64,000 nucleotides of DNA. It comes from Ga0077555 sp033764055 (GTDB taxonomy: Bacteria > Pseudomonadota > Alphaproteobacteria > Rhizobiales > Hyphomicrobiaceae). Below the pieces are notes generated by a model that saw nothing but the letters and a program-made list of their open reading frames with translations, was not told the DNA's origin and made no database searches. Below are positions 25,028 through 34,375 of the stretch, in pieces. Made by a program: the position numbers and the translations under genes. The first letter of the stretch is position 1, and each line of letters begins with the position of its first letter. Location: assembly GCA_033764055.1 (NCBI GenBank), contig JANRJI010000129.1, positions 104,937 through 168,936 on the forward strand, in the 5' to 3' direction.

Positions 25028-26284
25028 ATGTCGACGCACAAGTCAGACTTTCTCAATGTTCTCGCCGAGCGCGGTTACATCCACCAGTGCTCCGACTCCG
25101 TCGGCCTCGACGCTTTGGCGGCAAGAGGCGAGATCGTCTGCTATGTCGGATACGACTGCACGGCGCCGTCGCTCCATATCGGGCACCTGCTGTCCATCAT
25201 GATGCTGCACTGGCTGCAACGCACCGGGTCGGGCAAGCCCATATCGCTGATGGGCGGTGGCACGACGCGGGTCGGCGACCCCTCGGGGCGTGACGCCACA
25301 CGGCAGATCCTGTCGATCGAGACGATCGATGCGAACAAGGAGAGCATCAAGTCGACGTTCTCCCGGTTCCTGACCTTCGGGCCCGGTGCGACCGAGGCTA
25401 CGATGGTCGACAATGCAGAATGGCTGACCAGGCTCAACTACATCGAGATGCTGCGCGACGTCGGCCGCCACTTCTCGATCAACCGCATGCTCACGATGGA
25501 TTCGGTGAAGCTGCGCCTCGAGCGGGAACAGGAGTTGTCCTTCATCGAGTTCAACTACATGATCCTGCAGGCGTACGATTTCACCGAGCTGGCCCGGCGC
25601 TACCGCTGCAACCTCCAGATGGGCGGCTCCGACCAGTGGGGCAACATCGTCACCGGCATCGACCTCGGCCGGCGGATGGGCACTCACCAGCTGTATGCCC
25701 TGACCTGCCCGCTTCTGACCACGGCCTCCGGCGCGAAGATGGGCAAGACCGCCGTCGGCGCCGTCTGGCTCAACGAGGACATGCTGTCCGTCTACGATTA
25801 CTGGCAGTATTGGCGCAATACCGAGGACGCCGACGTCGGCCGCTTCCTGAGGCTGTTCACCACGCTGCCGATGGACGAGATCGCCCGGCTCGAGAGGCTC
25901 GGTGGTGCCGAGATCAACGAGGCCAAGAAGGTGCTCGCCACCGAGGCGACGGCGCTGCTGCACGGCCGGGAAAAGGCCGAGGCGGCGGCCGAGACGGCGC
26001 GTAAGACCTTCGAGGAGGGCGCCCTCGCCGCCGATCTGCCGACCATCGAGGTGCCCGAGAGCGACATCCGCAACGAGCTTGGCATCCTGACGGCCTTCGT
26101 CACGGCAGGCCTGGTGAAATCCACGAGCGAGGCCCGCCGGCAGATTCAGGGCGGCGGCCTGCGTGTCAACGACGAGCCTGTCAAGGATGACAAGGCGAAG
26201 CTCCGCCTCGGCGACGTCAAGGACGGCGTGATCAAGCTGAGCCTCGGCCGCAAGAAGCACGTGTTGATGAAGCCGGTGCAGTAG
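25028..26284 (+). CDS. tyrS: Tyrosyl-tRNA synthetase
   Basis: Class I aminoacyl-tRNA synthetase (418 aa) charging tRNA-Tyr. The Rossmann domain shows YVGYDCTAPSLHIGHLL (HIGH signature), QMGGSDQWGNIVTGIDLGRR, and SGAKMGKTAVGAVWLNE (KMSKS-type loop). A C-terminal S4 RNA-binding domain follows (about residues 350-418, TSEARRQIQGGGLRVND). The length is typical for bacterial TyrRS of the TyrS group. Confidence 0.97.
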   Translation: MSTHKSDFLNVLAERGYIHQCSDSVGLDALAARGEIVCYVGYDCTAPSLHIGHLLSIMMLHWLQRTGSGKPISLMGGGTTRVGDPSGRDATRQILSIETIDANKESIKSTFSRFLTFGPGATEATMVDNAEWLTRLNYIEMLRDVGRHFSINRMLTMDSVKLRLEREQELSFIEFNYMILQAYDFTELARRYRCNLQMGGSDQWGNIVTGIDLGRRMGTHQLYALTCPLLTTASGAKMGKTAVGAVWLNEDMLSVYDYWQYWRNTEDADVGRFLRLFTTLPMDEIARLERLGGAEINEAKKVLATEATALLHGREKAEAAAETARKTFEEGALAADLPTIEVPESDIRNELGILTAFVTAGLVKSTSEARRQIQGGGLRVNDEPVKDDKAKLRLGDVKDGVIKLSLGRKKHVLMKPVQ

Positions 26285-26347
26285 GTCGCGAGGCAGATTG
26301 AGGTTGTCCCCCACGGCGAGGGCATCCCATGCTCGTGCCCGCCACCG

Positions 26348-27328
26348 TCACGCGGTCAGGGAGCGTGTCCCCAGGTACGCGTCGAATGCCGCCCAGAAGC
26401 GCTGCCGGATCTCGTCGCGCTCCTGGAGCAACTCGTGGCTCGAGCCGGCAAGCGCGACGCGGGCGCCGATCTTGAGACGGCTGGCAAAGCTCTCGATCGC
26501 CGATGACGAGACGATGCGATCCTGCCCCGCTGCCACCAGCAACATCGGTATGCGCACGCTCTGGGCGAACTCCGGCGCCATCAGACGGCTGCATGAGCGC
26601 CAAGCGGCCCGCAGCCAGCCGATGGTCGGCGATCCCAAGGCGAGCTCCGGTCGCTGCTCCACCAGTTGCCGGGTCCGCTCGAAGCGTTCGCGGTCCGACG
26701 TGAAAGGGTTGCCCTCGAAATCGCACAGCTCCAACGGGCGATCGCTGCCGCCGGGGACGTAGGCCCGCGACAGAGGACCGAGGCCGGCAATCGCAGCGAT
26801 GTTGCGGGCCAGCCGGTTGGGCACCGGAAGGCGATCACGGGCGATGTCGAGCATGGGCGCCGACAGCACCAGCCGGTCGAACCACAGGCCCGGCACCGTG
26901 GCCTGCCGCAGCAGAATATTGCCTCCCATGGAATGCCCGAGGGCGATGAACGGCGGCGGGCAGTCCGGCAGCACGACATCCTTCATGAAGCGGAAGACGT
27001 CGGCATCATAGTCGGCGAACGTGGCGATGTGCCCTTTGCGTGGATTGGGCAGGATGCGCTGCGATCCGCCCTGGCCGCGCCAGTCGTGGATCGCCACCGC
27101 GAAGCCCCGACGCCTGAGGTCTGCGATCGTCTCGAAGTACTTCTCGATCGGCTCGCCACGCCCGGGAAACACACAGGCCGTGCCGCGCCGCGGCCCGCGC
27201 GTCGCATCCCAGCGAGCATAGCGCAGCCGCACGCCGTCCTTACCGGCGAAATAGCCGACGATCGCACCGCTCGGGACCGGATTGCGGGCCAGCGAGGCGA
27301 GCGTGGGCAGCGAGGGAGGGGTGGTCAC
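26348..27328 (-). CDS. Alpha/beta hydrolase, lysophospholipase-like
   Basis: Predicted 326-residue serine hydrolase of the lysophospholipase/monoacylglycerol lipase (PldB-like) group. It has an oxyanion region (CVFPGRGEPIEKYFE), HDWRGQGGS, the nucleophile elbow GHSMGGN, late Asp (VAAGQDRIVSS) and His (AGSSHELLQERDEIR). The GTG at 27328 was chosen because CAGGAAAG lies about seven bases upstream and the family-like region starts there; in-frame ATGs at 27394 and 27388 would add an Arg-rich extension. No signal peptide is evident with the chosen start. The natural substrate cannot be read from the sequence. Confidence 0.85.
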   Translation of the reverse strand: MTTPPSLPTLASLARNPVPSGAIVGYFAGKDGVRLRYARWDATRGPRRGTACVFPGRGEPIEKYFETIADLRRRGFAVAIHDWRGQGGSQRILPNPRKGHIATFADYDADVFRFMKDVVLPDCPPPFIALGHSMGGNILLRQATVPGLWFDRLVLSAPMLDIARDRLPVPNRLARNIAAIAGLGPLSRAYVPGGSDRPLELCDFEGNPFTSDRERFERTRQLVEQRPELALGSPTIGWLRAAWRSCSRLMAPEFAQSVRIPMLLVAAGQDRIVSSSAIESFASRLKIGARVALAGSSHELLQERDEIRQRFWAAFDAYLGTRSLTA

Positions 27329-27799
27329 TGGGCGTCTTTCCTGGCGAAGCACATGGACCTCACGCCTGCCGATAGCGCAGAACAGCATATCCATAAAGGC
27401 ATGTCGCGGGGTTCTCCAACTCGCGACGCGGGAACGACGAGCGGCGGAAAGGCGTTGCGCTTTGCGACGCTGTCGGTGCGAGCCCGCCAATCAAGGCAAG
27501 GATGACACATTTTTTCACAGATCCGCCACATGGTTAATAATTTTGGTTCACAGTTTAATGTTGACCTCGCAACCGCTGGCGGCTTTGCTGCCGGCGGCCT
27601 GGGGGCACGAGTGTCCGACAGGCTCGACGGCGCGTGCAATGCGCGTCGGAAGGGCGGGAGGGGGACTGACGAGTTTCCTCGTTCCGCTGTCACCAGGAAT
27701 CTGGCGGCAGGAGGACGCGGCATGGCCGGTCCCGTCGCCAGCGCCGATCCGTGTTCGGTCATCGACCGGGCGCGTGAACACGACGACTGGAGGTCGAAA
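27329..27799. promoter_or_regulatory. Divergent intergenic region upstream of rlpA
   Basis: About 470 bases between the hydrolase and the RlpA gene. The section 27528-27566 is strikingly A/T-rich for this genome (GGTTAATAATTTTGGTT) and contains ATTAACCAT on the minus strand, which resembles a CtrA half-site; no second TTAA at the canonical seven-base spacing was found. A frame continuous with rlpA is open from 27530 but would place the signal peptide internally. Confidence 0.4.
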
Positions 27800-28381
27800 A
27801 TGCGTATGTTTACATGCGCCGCTCTTGTAGCGGCTCTCTGTCTCTTCGCCGGCTCGAACGGTGCTTCCGCAGATGGCTGGTCCGACTCGACGACGTACCG
27901 CAACCTGGGCTGGACTGGCTCCACACCGGATTATCGCGGTCGGCGGGCAGCCTCCGACAACTCCGCGCGGCCCGCTCGCGTGAACGTCGCAGCCGCGGAG
28001 CCCAGCGACGAGGATCGCCCGCAGCGCCGGACCCGCACCGCTCGCCCAAGCCGAGGGGCGGTCGGCAGTGGATCCGTCGCGTCCTCAGGCGGATCGGGAG
28101 GGGCGACGGGAGTGGCTTCCTACTACTGGCAACCGCAACGGGTGGCGTCAGGTGGTTGGTTCAACCCGAACGCCCTGACGGCCGCGCACAAGACCCTGCC
28201 GTTCGGCACGAAGGTGCGCGTCACCAACATGACCAATGGACGCTCGGTCGACGTCACCATCAACGATCGCGGTCCTTACATTGCCGGCCGCATCATCGAC
28301 CTGTCGAAGGCCGCCGCGGGTGCCATCAGCATGACCGGGCAGGGCGTCGCCAAGGTGAAGATGACGGTGCTCGGGCGCTGA
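27800..28381 (+). CDS. rlpA: RlpA-like double-psi beta-barrel protein (septal ring lytic transglycosylase family)
   Basis: Exported 193-residue protein. The signal peptide (MFTCAALVAALCLFAGSNGASA) is followed by a low-complexity Arg/Ser/Gly region. The DPBB domain then shows ATGVASYYWQPQRVASGGWFN, LTAAHKTLPFGTKVRVTN and TINDRGPYIAGRIIDLSKAAA. RlpA proteins cleave or bind naked glycan strands in the septal wall. There is no lipobox and no C-terminal SPOR domain, so it is a short form. ATG 27800 has GGAGG six bases upstream. A strong hairpin follows the stop. Confidence 0.88.
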   Translation: MRMFTCAALVAALCLFAGSNGASADGWSDSTTYRNLGWTGSTPDYRGRRAASDNSARPARVNVAAAEPSDEDRPQRRTRTARPSRGAVGSGSVASSGGSGGATGVASYYWQPQRVASGGWFNPNALTAAHKTLPFGTKVRVTNMTNGRSVDVTINDRGPYIAGRIIDLSKAAAGAISMTGQGVAKVKMTVLGR

Positions 28382-28412
28382 GCCAGCCCGTTTTTCGCCG
28401 ACCCTATCGAAG

Positions 28413-28446
28413 AGGAGGGCGCCCCGGCCTGTCGGGGCGCCCTCCT
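28413..28446. terminator. Bidirectional terminator between rlpA and pyrG
   Basis: Perfect 14-base arms AGGAGGGCGCCCCG and CGGGGCGCCCTCCT with a six-base loop, placed between two convergent genes. The T-run after it is short (CCTTGCTTGG), so efficiency is uncertain, but location and strength fit a shared terminator. Confidence 0.65.
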
Positions 28447-28492
28447 TGCTTGGCAGCTGTCTTCCGATGCGCGGGACTTTGGCCGCCCGGAC

Positions 28493-30121
28493 CTATACCA
28501 GCCGCGACTGCTCCACGGCCGCCTCGACGAACGAGGCGAACAGCGGATGCGGCTCGAACGGGCGCGATTTGAGCTCCGGATGGTATTGCACGCCGATGAA
28601 CCACGGGTGCTCAGGGATCTCAACCGTCTCCGGCAGCAGGCCATCGGGCGACACGCCGCAGAATTTGAGGCCCACCCCCTCGAGTCGCCCGCGATAGCGC
28701 GCATTCACCTCGTAGCGATGGCGGTGGCGCTCCATGATGCGCGTCGCGCCGTATATCTCGGCGATGCGGCTCCCCTTGTCGAGTCGTGCCTCGAAGGCGC
28801 CAAGCCGCATCGTGCCGCCGAGATCTCCGCCGGACTTGCGCTTCTCCAGCTCATTGCCCCGCATCCATTCGGTCATCAGTCCCACCACGGGCTCGGACGT
28901 CGGACCGAACTCGGTCGAAGAGGCCCCACTGATCCCGGCGAGCGTCCGCGCGGCTTCGATCACGGCCATCTGCATGCCGAAGCAGATGCCGAAATAGGGC
29001 ACGCCGCGCTCCCGGGCGAAGCGTGCGGCAAGGATCTTGCCCTCGGCTCCCCTCTCGCCGAAGCCGCCCGGCACAAGGATGCCGTGCACGTCCTGGAGGT
29101 GCAGTGCGGGATCCTCCTTCTCGAAGACCTCGCTTTCGATCCACTGCAGATTGACCTTGACCCGGTTGGCGATGCCGCCGTGCACCAGTGCCTCGATCAG
29201 CGACTTGTAAGCGTCCTTGAGGCCCGTGTACTTCCCCACGATGGCGATGTTGACCTCGCCTTCCGGCGTTGCGATCGCTTTGGAGATGCCCTCCCAGCGC
29301 TCCAGTCGCGGCGCCGGGGCACCTTCGATGCCGAACGCGGTGAGCACCTCTCGATCGAGCCCTTCGCGGTGATAGGCGAGGGGGACATCGTAGATCGACG
29401 CCACGTCCAGCGCCTGGATGACGGCCGTCTCCCGCACATTGCAGAAGAGTGCGATCTTGCGCCGCTCGGAGGCTGGAATGCCTCGGTCCGACCGACACAG
29501 CAGGATGTCGGGCTGGATTCCGATCGAGCGCAACTCCTTCACCGAGTGCTGCGTCGGCTTGGTCTTGAGCTCGCCTGCCGAGGGAATATACGGCAGCAGC
29601 GTGAGGTGAATGTAGATCGAGTGTCCGCGCGGCAGGTCGTTGCCCAGCTGCCGGATCGCCTCGAAGAACGGCAGGCCTTCGATGTCGCCAACCGTCCCGC
29701 CGATCTCCACCAGCACGAAGTCGATGTCCTCGTTGCCCGAGAGCACGAACTCCTTGATGGCGTCGGTCACGTGGGGAATGACCTGCACCGTCCCCCCGAG
29801 ATAGTCGCCGCGCCGCTCCTTCGCCAGGATCTCCTGGTAGATGCGCCCCGTGGTGACGTTGTCGGACTTTTTCGAGGGAACGCCTGTGAAGCGCTCGTAG
29901 TGACCGAGGTCGAGGTCCGTCTCCGCACCGTCGTCGGTGACGAAGACCTCGCCATGCTGGTACGGGCTCATCGTGCCCGGATCAACGTTGAGGTAGGGAT
30001 CGAGCTTTCTCAGCCTGACCGTGTAGCCGCGCGCCTGTAGAAGCGCTCCCAGGGCCGCTGACGCCAGCCCTTTTCCGAGCGATGAGACCACGCCGCCGGT
30101 AATGAAGATGTACCGCGCCAT
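28493..30121 (-). CDS. pyrG: CTP synthase
   Basis: Cytosolic glutamine-dependent amidotransferase (542 aa) converting UTP to CTP. The N-terminal synthetase domain has ITGGVVSSLGKGLASAALG, LDPYLNVDPGTMSPYQHGEVFVTDD and VEIGGTVGDIEG. The C-terminal glutaminase domain shows GILVPGGFGERG, the nucleophile region YFGICFGMQ and the late GVQYHPE motif. The length is standard. It lies upstream of nothing obvious on its own strand; secG precedes it by about 90 bases and may be co-transcribed. Confidence 0.98.
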   Translation of the reverse strand: MARYIFITGGVVSSLGKGLASAALGALLQARGYTVRLRKLDPYLNVDPGTMSPYQHGEVFVTDDGAETDLDLGHYERFTGVPSKKSDNVTTGRIYQEILAKERRGDYLGGTVQVIPHVTDAIKEFVLSGNEDIDFVLVEIGGTVGDIEGLPFFEAIRQLGNDLPRGHSIYIHLTLLPYIPSAGELKTKPTQHSVKELRSIGIQPDILLCRSDRGIPASERRKIALFCNVRETAVIQALDVASIYDVPLAYHREGLDREVLTAFGIEGAPAPRLERWEGISKAIATPEGEVNIAIVGKYTGLKDAYKSLIEALVHGGIANRVKVNLQWIESEVFEKEDPALHLQDVHGILVPGGFGERGAEGKILAARFARERGVPYFGICFGMQMAVIEAARTLAGISGASSTEFGPTSEPVVGLMTEWMRGNELEKRKSGGDLGGTMRLGAFEARLDKGSRIAEIYGATRIMERHRHRYEVNARYRGRLEGVGLKFCGVSPDGLLPETVEIPEHPWFIGVQYHPELKSRPFEPHPLFASFVEAAVEQSRLV

Positions 30122-30214
30122 GGACCTTAAGACTACACCAAAGGTCCTTGATTCGAAGAGTCGAAAGTGCGCCGTCCACCGCCCGTGTCGATGCTGGCGC
30201 TGCGGCCAAGTGGC

Positions 30215-30586
30215 CTATTCGGATTTCGGCAGCGACGGCAGCCTCTGCTTGCCCTTCTCGAGGCTGTCGAGGACGCCGCCGGCCGGCTTCGTCCCGCCGT
30301 CCTTCGCCGGCGCACCCGATTTGGTGGAACCCGCCGCATCGAGCGGCGACACGCGTGCCGTGCCATGGCGGGCCAGCACCGTCAGCCCGACGCTCGTGAT
30401 GAAAAATGCCGCCGCAAGCGCGATCGTCGTCCGCGTGAGGAAGTTGGCTGTGCCACGACCGCTCATGAAGCTGCCGCCTCCGCCACCGCCGATGCCGAGC
30501 CCGCCACCTTCGGAGCGCTGCAGCAGCACGACGCCGACGAGCCCAGCGGCGATCAGGAGATGCAGCAGCAGCAGGATCGTGATCAT
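30215..30586 (-). CDS. secG: Preprotein translocase subunit SecG
   Basis: Accessory subunit of the SecYEG channel (123 aa). Two helices are visible (ITILLLLHLLIAAGLVGVVLLQ and TTIALAAAFFITSVGLTVLA), joined by the SecG signature QRSEGGGLGIGGG...SFMSGRGTANFLTR. A low-complexity C-terminal tail rich in Ala/Gly/Lys extends past the usual SecG core. It sits between tpiA and pyrG as in many alphaproteobacteria. Confidence 0.95.
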   Translation of the reverse strand: MITILLLLHLLIAAGLVGVVLLQRSEGGGLGIGGGGGGSFMSGRGTANFLTRTTIALAAAFFITSVGLTVLARHGTARVSPLDAAGSTKSGAPAKDGGTKPAGGVLDSLEKGKQRLPSLPKSE

Positions 30587-30751
30587 GGCGTTCCCGTAGG
30601 CAAGATTGTTGGCGATCGCTGGATCGACGCGACCGGCGCGTGGTGCGCCGGGTCCGTCTCACTTCCGCGGAGGTTGCGGCGCTTCTACACCAGCCTCGAT
30701 GTGGCCGCCACCTGCTCGACGCCAGGAAGCCCGGACAGCGAGCTGGTTCGG

Positions 30752-31291
30752 TCAGTCCTTGGCGGGCGGCCTGTAGGCGTCATCCACCTTGGGCTTCGGC
30801 TTCGGTCTAGGCTTCGGCGCGGGCGCAGCCTTGGTGCTGCCGTCCGCGGTGCCACTGGGCGACTCTGGCGCAGCCGCCTTGGGGGCCGAGGGCGTCTTGC
30901 GCTTGGGAGGCGGCGCTTTCGGCGCGGCCTTCACCGGCTTTGCTGCATCGCTTCCTGGACGCGCAGCCTGCGGCTCCTGCTCCTCGGGATCCGCAGCGAG
31001 CAAGGGCTTCATCCTCGCGTAGCCACAACGGAACAGAAGCTGCTCCTCGAGCTCGATGTAGCGCTGAACGTCGCGGAGTTGCGAGGGTTTGAGATGAGAC
31101 TTGCCCCAGGCGGCTCCCTTTTTGAGGGTCTCAGCGAGGCCGTTGGCCTCGAGCCCGGCGTGCTCGGCTTTGAGCGTGTCGCAGGCCTCCTTGGCCAACG
31201 GTTCGGCAACGACCGGCGCGGCCGTGGCCCATGCGAGAAGAGCCGCCGCGACTGCTGCGCCTGCTCCCGACCTGACCGCGCCGTTTCCCAA
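30752..31291 (-). CDS. Exported Lys/Pro/Ala-rich hypothetical protein
   Basis: Predicted 179-residue protein. A TTG start gives a signal peptide (AAVAAALLAWATAAPVVA). The next 75 residues form a charged domain (KEACDTLKAEHAGLEANGLAETL, LRDVQRYIELEEQLLFRCGYARMKPL) with two Cys, possibly disulfide-linked. The C-terminal 80 residues are repetitive Ala/Pro/Lys (PKPRPKPKPKVDDAYRPP), which may be cell-wall-facing. No family recognised. It lies between tpiA and secG on the same strand and is probably co-transcribed. Confidence 0.7.
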   Translation of the reverse strand: MGNGAVRSGAGAAVAAALLAWATAAPVVAEPLAKEACDTLKAEHAGLEANGLAETLKKGAAWGKSHLKPSQLRDVQRYIELEEQLLFRCGYARMKPLLAADPEEQEPQAARPGSDAAKPVKAAPKAPPPKRKTPSAPKAAAPESPSGTADGSTKAAPAPKPRPKPKPKVDDAYRPPAKD

Positions 31292-31331
31292 AGCTCGCTC
31301 CGCGCTCTCGGATTGCCGCCTGCGCGGCTTC

Positions 31332-32102
31332 TCAGCAGTACGCGTCGATGATGCCGAGAAAATCGTCGGCCTTGAGGCTGGCCCCGCCGACCAGCGCCCC
31401 GTCGACCTCGGAGACCCCCATCAACTCGCGCGCATTCGACGGCTTGACCGAGCCGCCGTAAAGCAGGCGCATGCCGCGACCCTCCGAGCCAAATCTGGCG
31501 GAGAGCGCGGCCCGCAGCATGGCATGCACCTCGGCGACGTCGCCCGCGGCCGGTGTCAGTCCCGTCCCGATCGCCCAGACCGGCTCGTAGGCGACGACGA
31601 TAATGGCGGCTGTCGCGCCGTCTGGAAGGGAGCCTTGCAGCTGCCGGCCGACCACCTCGAGAGTACGGCCGGCCTTCCGCTCGTCGGCCGTCTCGCCAAC
31701 GCAGACGATCGCCATCAGTCCTGCGCGCCACGCCGCCGCCGCCTTCGCCTGCACGATCGCATCGGTCTCGCCATGGGCGGCGCGCCGCTCGGAATGACCG
31801 ACGATTACGGCCGTCGCTCCGGCGTCCTTGATCATCTCGGCCGAGATGTCGCCGGTGTGCGCTCCTGCGGCCTTGGGATGGCAATCCTGGGCCCCCACCT
31901 GGAGCGGCGAGCCTGTCACGGCGTCCGCCATGCTCGCGAGCAGGGTTGCCGGCGGGCACAGCATCACATCCGCTCCGAGCCGTCCCGCGCGGACGGCAAG
32001 CCCAGCCTTGAGGCGGTCGATCTCGGCCAGCGAGCCTTTGAGGCCGTTCATCTTCCAGTTGCCGGCGACCAGGGGGCGTGGGGATCCGGCGCGGCTGACC
32101 AT
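31332..32102 (-). CDS. tpiA: Triosephosphate isomerase
   Basis: Glycolytic/gluconeogenic enzyme (256 aa) interconverting dihydroxyacetone phosphate and glyceraldehyde-3-phosphate. It has the substrate-binding NWKMN, catalytic His in IVGHSERR, the catalytic Glu in VVAYEPVWAIGTG and phosphate-binding LLYGGSVKPSN. The ATG at 32102 has GAGGAA six bases upstream; the longer open frame to 32366 is unlike the family. The divergent neighbour is the PpiD-type gene. Confidence 0.97.
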   Translation of the reverse strand: MVSRAGSPRPLVAGNWKMNGLKGSLAEIDRLKAGLAVRAGRLGADVMLCPPATLLASMADAVTGSPLQVGAQDCHPKAAGAHTGDISAEMIKDAGATAVIVGHSERRAAHGETDAIVQAKAAAAWRAGLMAIVCVGETADERKAGRTLEVVGRQLQGSLPDGATAAIIVVAYEPVWAIGTGLTPAAGDVAEVHAMLRAALSARFGSEGRGMRLLYGGSVKPSNARELMGVSEVDGALVGGASLKADDFLGIIDAYC

Positions 32103-32420
32103 GGAGTGTTCCTCAATCTCTGCTGACTTCACGGGGAAAGCTCGAACCGGCCTGCACGACGTGCCACATAGACCCGCCCACATAGACCCGCGGCCGGCGG
32201 CACCAGGTCTTGCCTGGCGATTCCTGCCGCCTTCGCCTTGCAGCCGACGCGCGGGATTCCTATGATGCCTGCCAGTGCCTTGCAACCTCGGCTGACGTGC
32301 TCGGTTCGGCTGCGGCGAAATGTGACGCGCCGAGGGAGGTGCCGGTCGCTTCGGCGTCGGGCACAAGCACGCCTCGCGCGCCGACTGAGCGCCCCAAGAA
32401 AGAAGCGGACTGGAAACGGC

Positions 32421-34325
32421 ATGCTCGAGACCTTACGGCGCGGCTTCGCGAAGTTCCTCGTATTCGCTATGCTGTCCATCCTGGTGCTCAGCTTCGCCAT
32501 CTGGGGCATCGGCGATATCGTGCGCCAGGGCGGCCAGGGCGCCATCGCCACAGTGGGTGGCGTCGATATCGCACCGCGCGAGTTCACGCAGGCGCTGCAG
32601 AACCGCCGCCAAGCATTTCAGCGCCAGTTCGGCCAGCCCCTTACGCCGGAGCAGTCGCGCGCCCTCGGCGTCGACGCAGCCGTGTTGAGCGAGCTCGTCA
32701 ATGGCGTCGCCGTCTCCAATCATGCCCGCGAGCTCGGCATCAGGCTGTCGGATGCCGCCGTCGCCGAGATGATCCGGTCGGACCCCAGCTTCCACGGGCC
32801 CGACAACACTTTCAGCCGGGCCGTGTTCGACGAGCGCATTCGCTCGGCCGGCTTCACCGAGCAACGCTACTTCAGCGAGCGGCGCGAGAACGAGGCACGC
32901 GAGCAGGTCACGGAGGCGCTGTTGCGGGGCGTCACCCTGCCCGACGCCTTGATCAACATGACGCACCGCTTCCGCGAGGAGACGCGCACGGCTGCCTTCA
33001 TCAGGCTCGATCCGGCCAAGGTGCCCAAGACTGCCGACCCGGATGAGAAAGCGCTCAACGCCCTTTACGAGGAGCAGAAGCGCACATTCAGCGTGCCCGA
33101 GCGGCGTCGCATCTCGGTGTTGCTGATCACCCCTGAGGAGTTGGCCGAGCGCTCCAAGGTCACCGACGCAGAGGCTCGCAGCGCTTGGGAGCAGTCCCGG
33201 GCTTCGTGGGATCTGCCTGAGCGCCGCCGAATTCAGCAGATCCAGTTCAAGACACGCCCAGAGGCCGAAGGTGAGGCCAAGGCCTTGGCCGAGGGAAAAA
33301 GCTTCCTGATGGCGGCGCTGGAGGCGAACGGGGCGCAAGGCCGGCTCGACCAGGGCCTCGTCGCCCGTCGCGAGATCTCCGACGCCAATTTCGCCAAGAC
33401 GGCTTTCGAGCTGCCGATAAACAAGATTTCGGAGCCAATTCAGGTGCGTGGCGGCTGGATCGTCATGCGGGTGACCGAGATCGAGCCTGCGCGGCAGCGT
33501 ACCTTCGACGAGGTCAAGGAGGACGTGAGACACGGCCTCGAGGAGACCAGACGCCGGGAGATCGCCGGCAAGCTGCATGACGAGATCGAGGACAAGCGCG
33601 GCGCTTCGACCGATACCGACAAGCTGAAGGCGATCGCGGCCGAAATGAAGCTCAAGCTGATCGAGGTCGAAGCGGTCGATGCCAGAGGCAACCGGCCCGA
33701 CGGCAAGCCCGCCATCGACCATCCGGATGCCGAGCGCATCCTGGCGTCGGCCTTCGAGGGCGACAAGACGACCCCGCGCGAGGTGCTGCAGTTGACGGGC
33801 GGCGGCGAGGCCTGGGTCGAGGTCATCGACGTCACCCCGGAGAAGATCAAGCCTTTCTCGGAGGTCAAGGCAGAGGTCGAGAAGCTCTGGCGGGATCGTG
33901 AGATGCGCCGGGCCCTCGCCAAGGAGGGGCAGACACTGGCCGATCGCATCAAGGCAGGAACGCCGCTCGAGACGATCGCCAAGGAACTGGGCGCCAGCGT
34001 AGAGACGACGCAACCGTTCAAGCGAACCGCACCACCGGAAGGGCTGTCGCCGGGCGCCGCGCGGGTCGCTTTCACCCTGGCCAAGGGTGGCGCGGGCACC
34101 GGCGCGCTGGCCGACGATAAGGGGCGTGCGGTTCTGGTCGTCACCGACATCAAGGTGCCCGAAGCGCCGACCAAGGAGCAGGCCGATGCGCTGCGGCGTG
34201 AGCTGACGACGGACCTGCAGCGCGATACGATGCAGTCGTACGTCGCGGCCCTCCGCAGCCGCCAGAAGGTCACCGTCAACGAGGCGGTCTACAAGCAGGC
34301 CGTCGGCCTCGACCAACCGCAGTGA
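32421..34325 (+). CDS. ppiD: SurA/PpiD-type peptidylprolyl isomerase
   Basis: Inner-membrane-anchored periplasmic folding factor (634 aa). A single N-terminal helix (FAKFLVFAMLSILVLSFAIWG) is followed by a SurA_N-like chaperone domain (about 35-180, with VGGVDIAPREFTQALQNRR) and a parvulin-like PPIase region (about 268-355, RRIQQIQFKTRPEAEGEA, GLVARREISD, ISEPIQVRGGWIVMRV). A long C-terminal chaperone segment follows. Length and order match PpiD of alphaproteobacteria. ATG 32421 has GGAAACG upstream. trpE follows 50 bases later in the same direction. Confidence 0.93.
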   Translation: MLETLRRGFAKFLVFAMLSILVLSFAIWGIGDIVRQGGQGAIATVGGVDIAPREFTQALQNRRQAFQRQFGQPLTPEQSRALGVDAAVLSELVNGVAVSNHARELGIRLSDAAVAEMIRSDPSFHGPDNTFSRAVFDERIRSAGFTEQRYFSERRENEAREQVTEALLRGVTLPDALINMTHRFREETRTAAFIRLDPAKVPKTADPDEKALNALYEEQKRTFSVPERRRISVLLITPEELAERSKVTDAEARSAWEQSRASWDLPERRRIQQIQFKTRPEAEGEAKALAEGKSFLMAALEANGAQGRLDQGLVARREISDANFAKTAFELPINKISEPIQVRGGWIVMRVTEIEPARQRTFDEVKEDVRHGLEETRRREIAGKLHDEIEDKRGASTDTDKLKAIAAEMKLKLIEVEAVDARGNRPDGKPAIDHPDAERILASAFEGDKTTPREVLQLTGGGEAWVEVIDVTPEKIKPFSEVKAEVEKLWRDREMRRALAKEGQTLADRIKAGTPLETIAKELGASVETTQPFKRTAPPEGLSPGAARVAFTLAKGGAGTGALADDKGRAVLVVTDIKVPEAPTKEQADALRRELTTDLQRDTMQSYVAALRSRQKVTVNEAVYKQAVGLDQPQ

Positions 34326-34375
34326 GCGCCCGGCCCCATGTCGCGCTCCAGCACCACCAGATGAAGAGGTAAGCC

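Noticed and set aside
28547..30040. 497-codon plus-strand frame
   Set aside because: Antisense to pyrG, which is complete and unmistakable.
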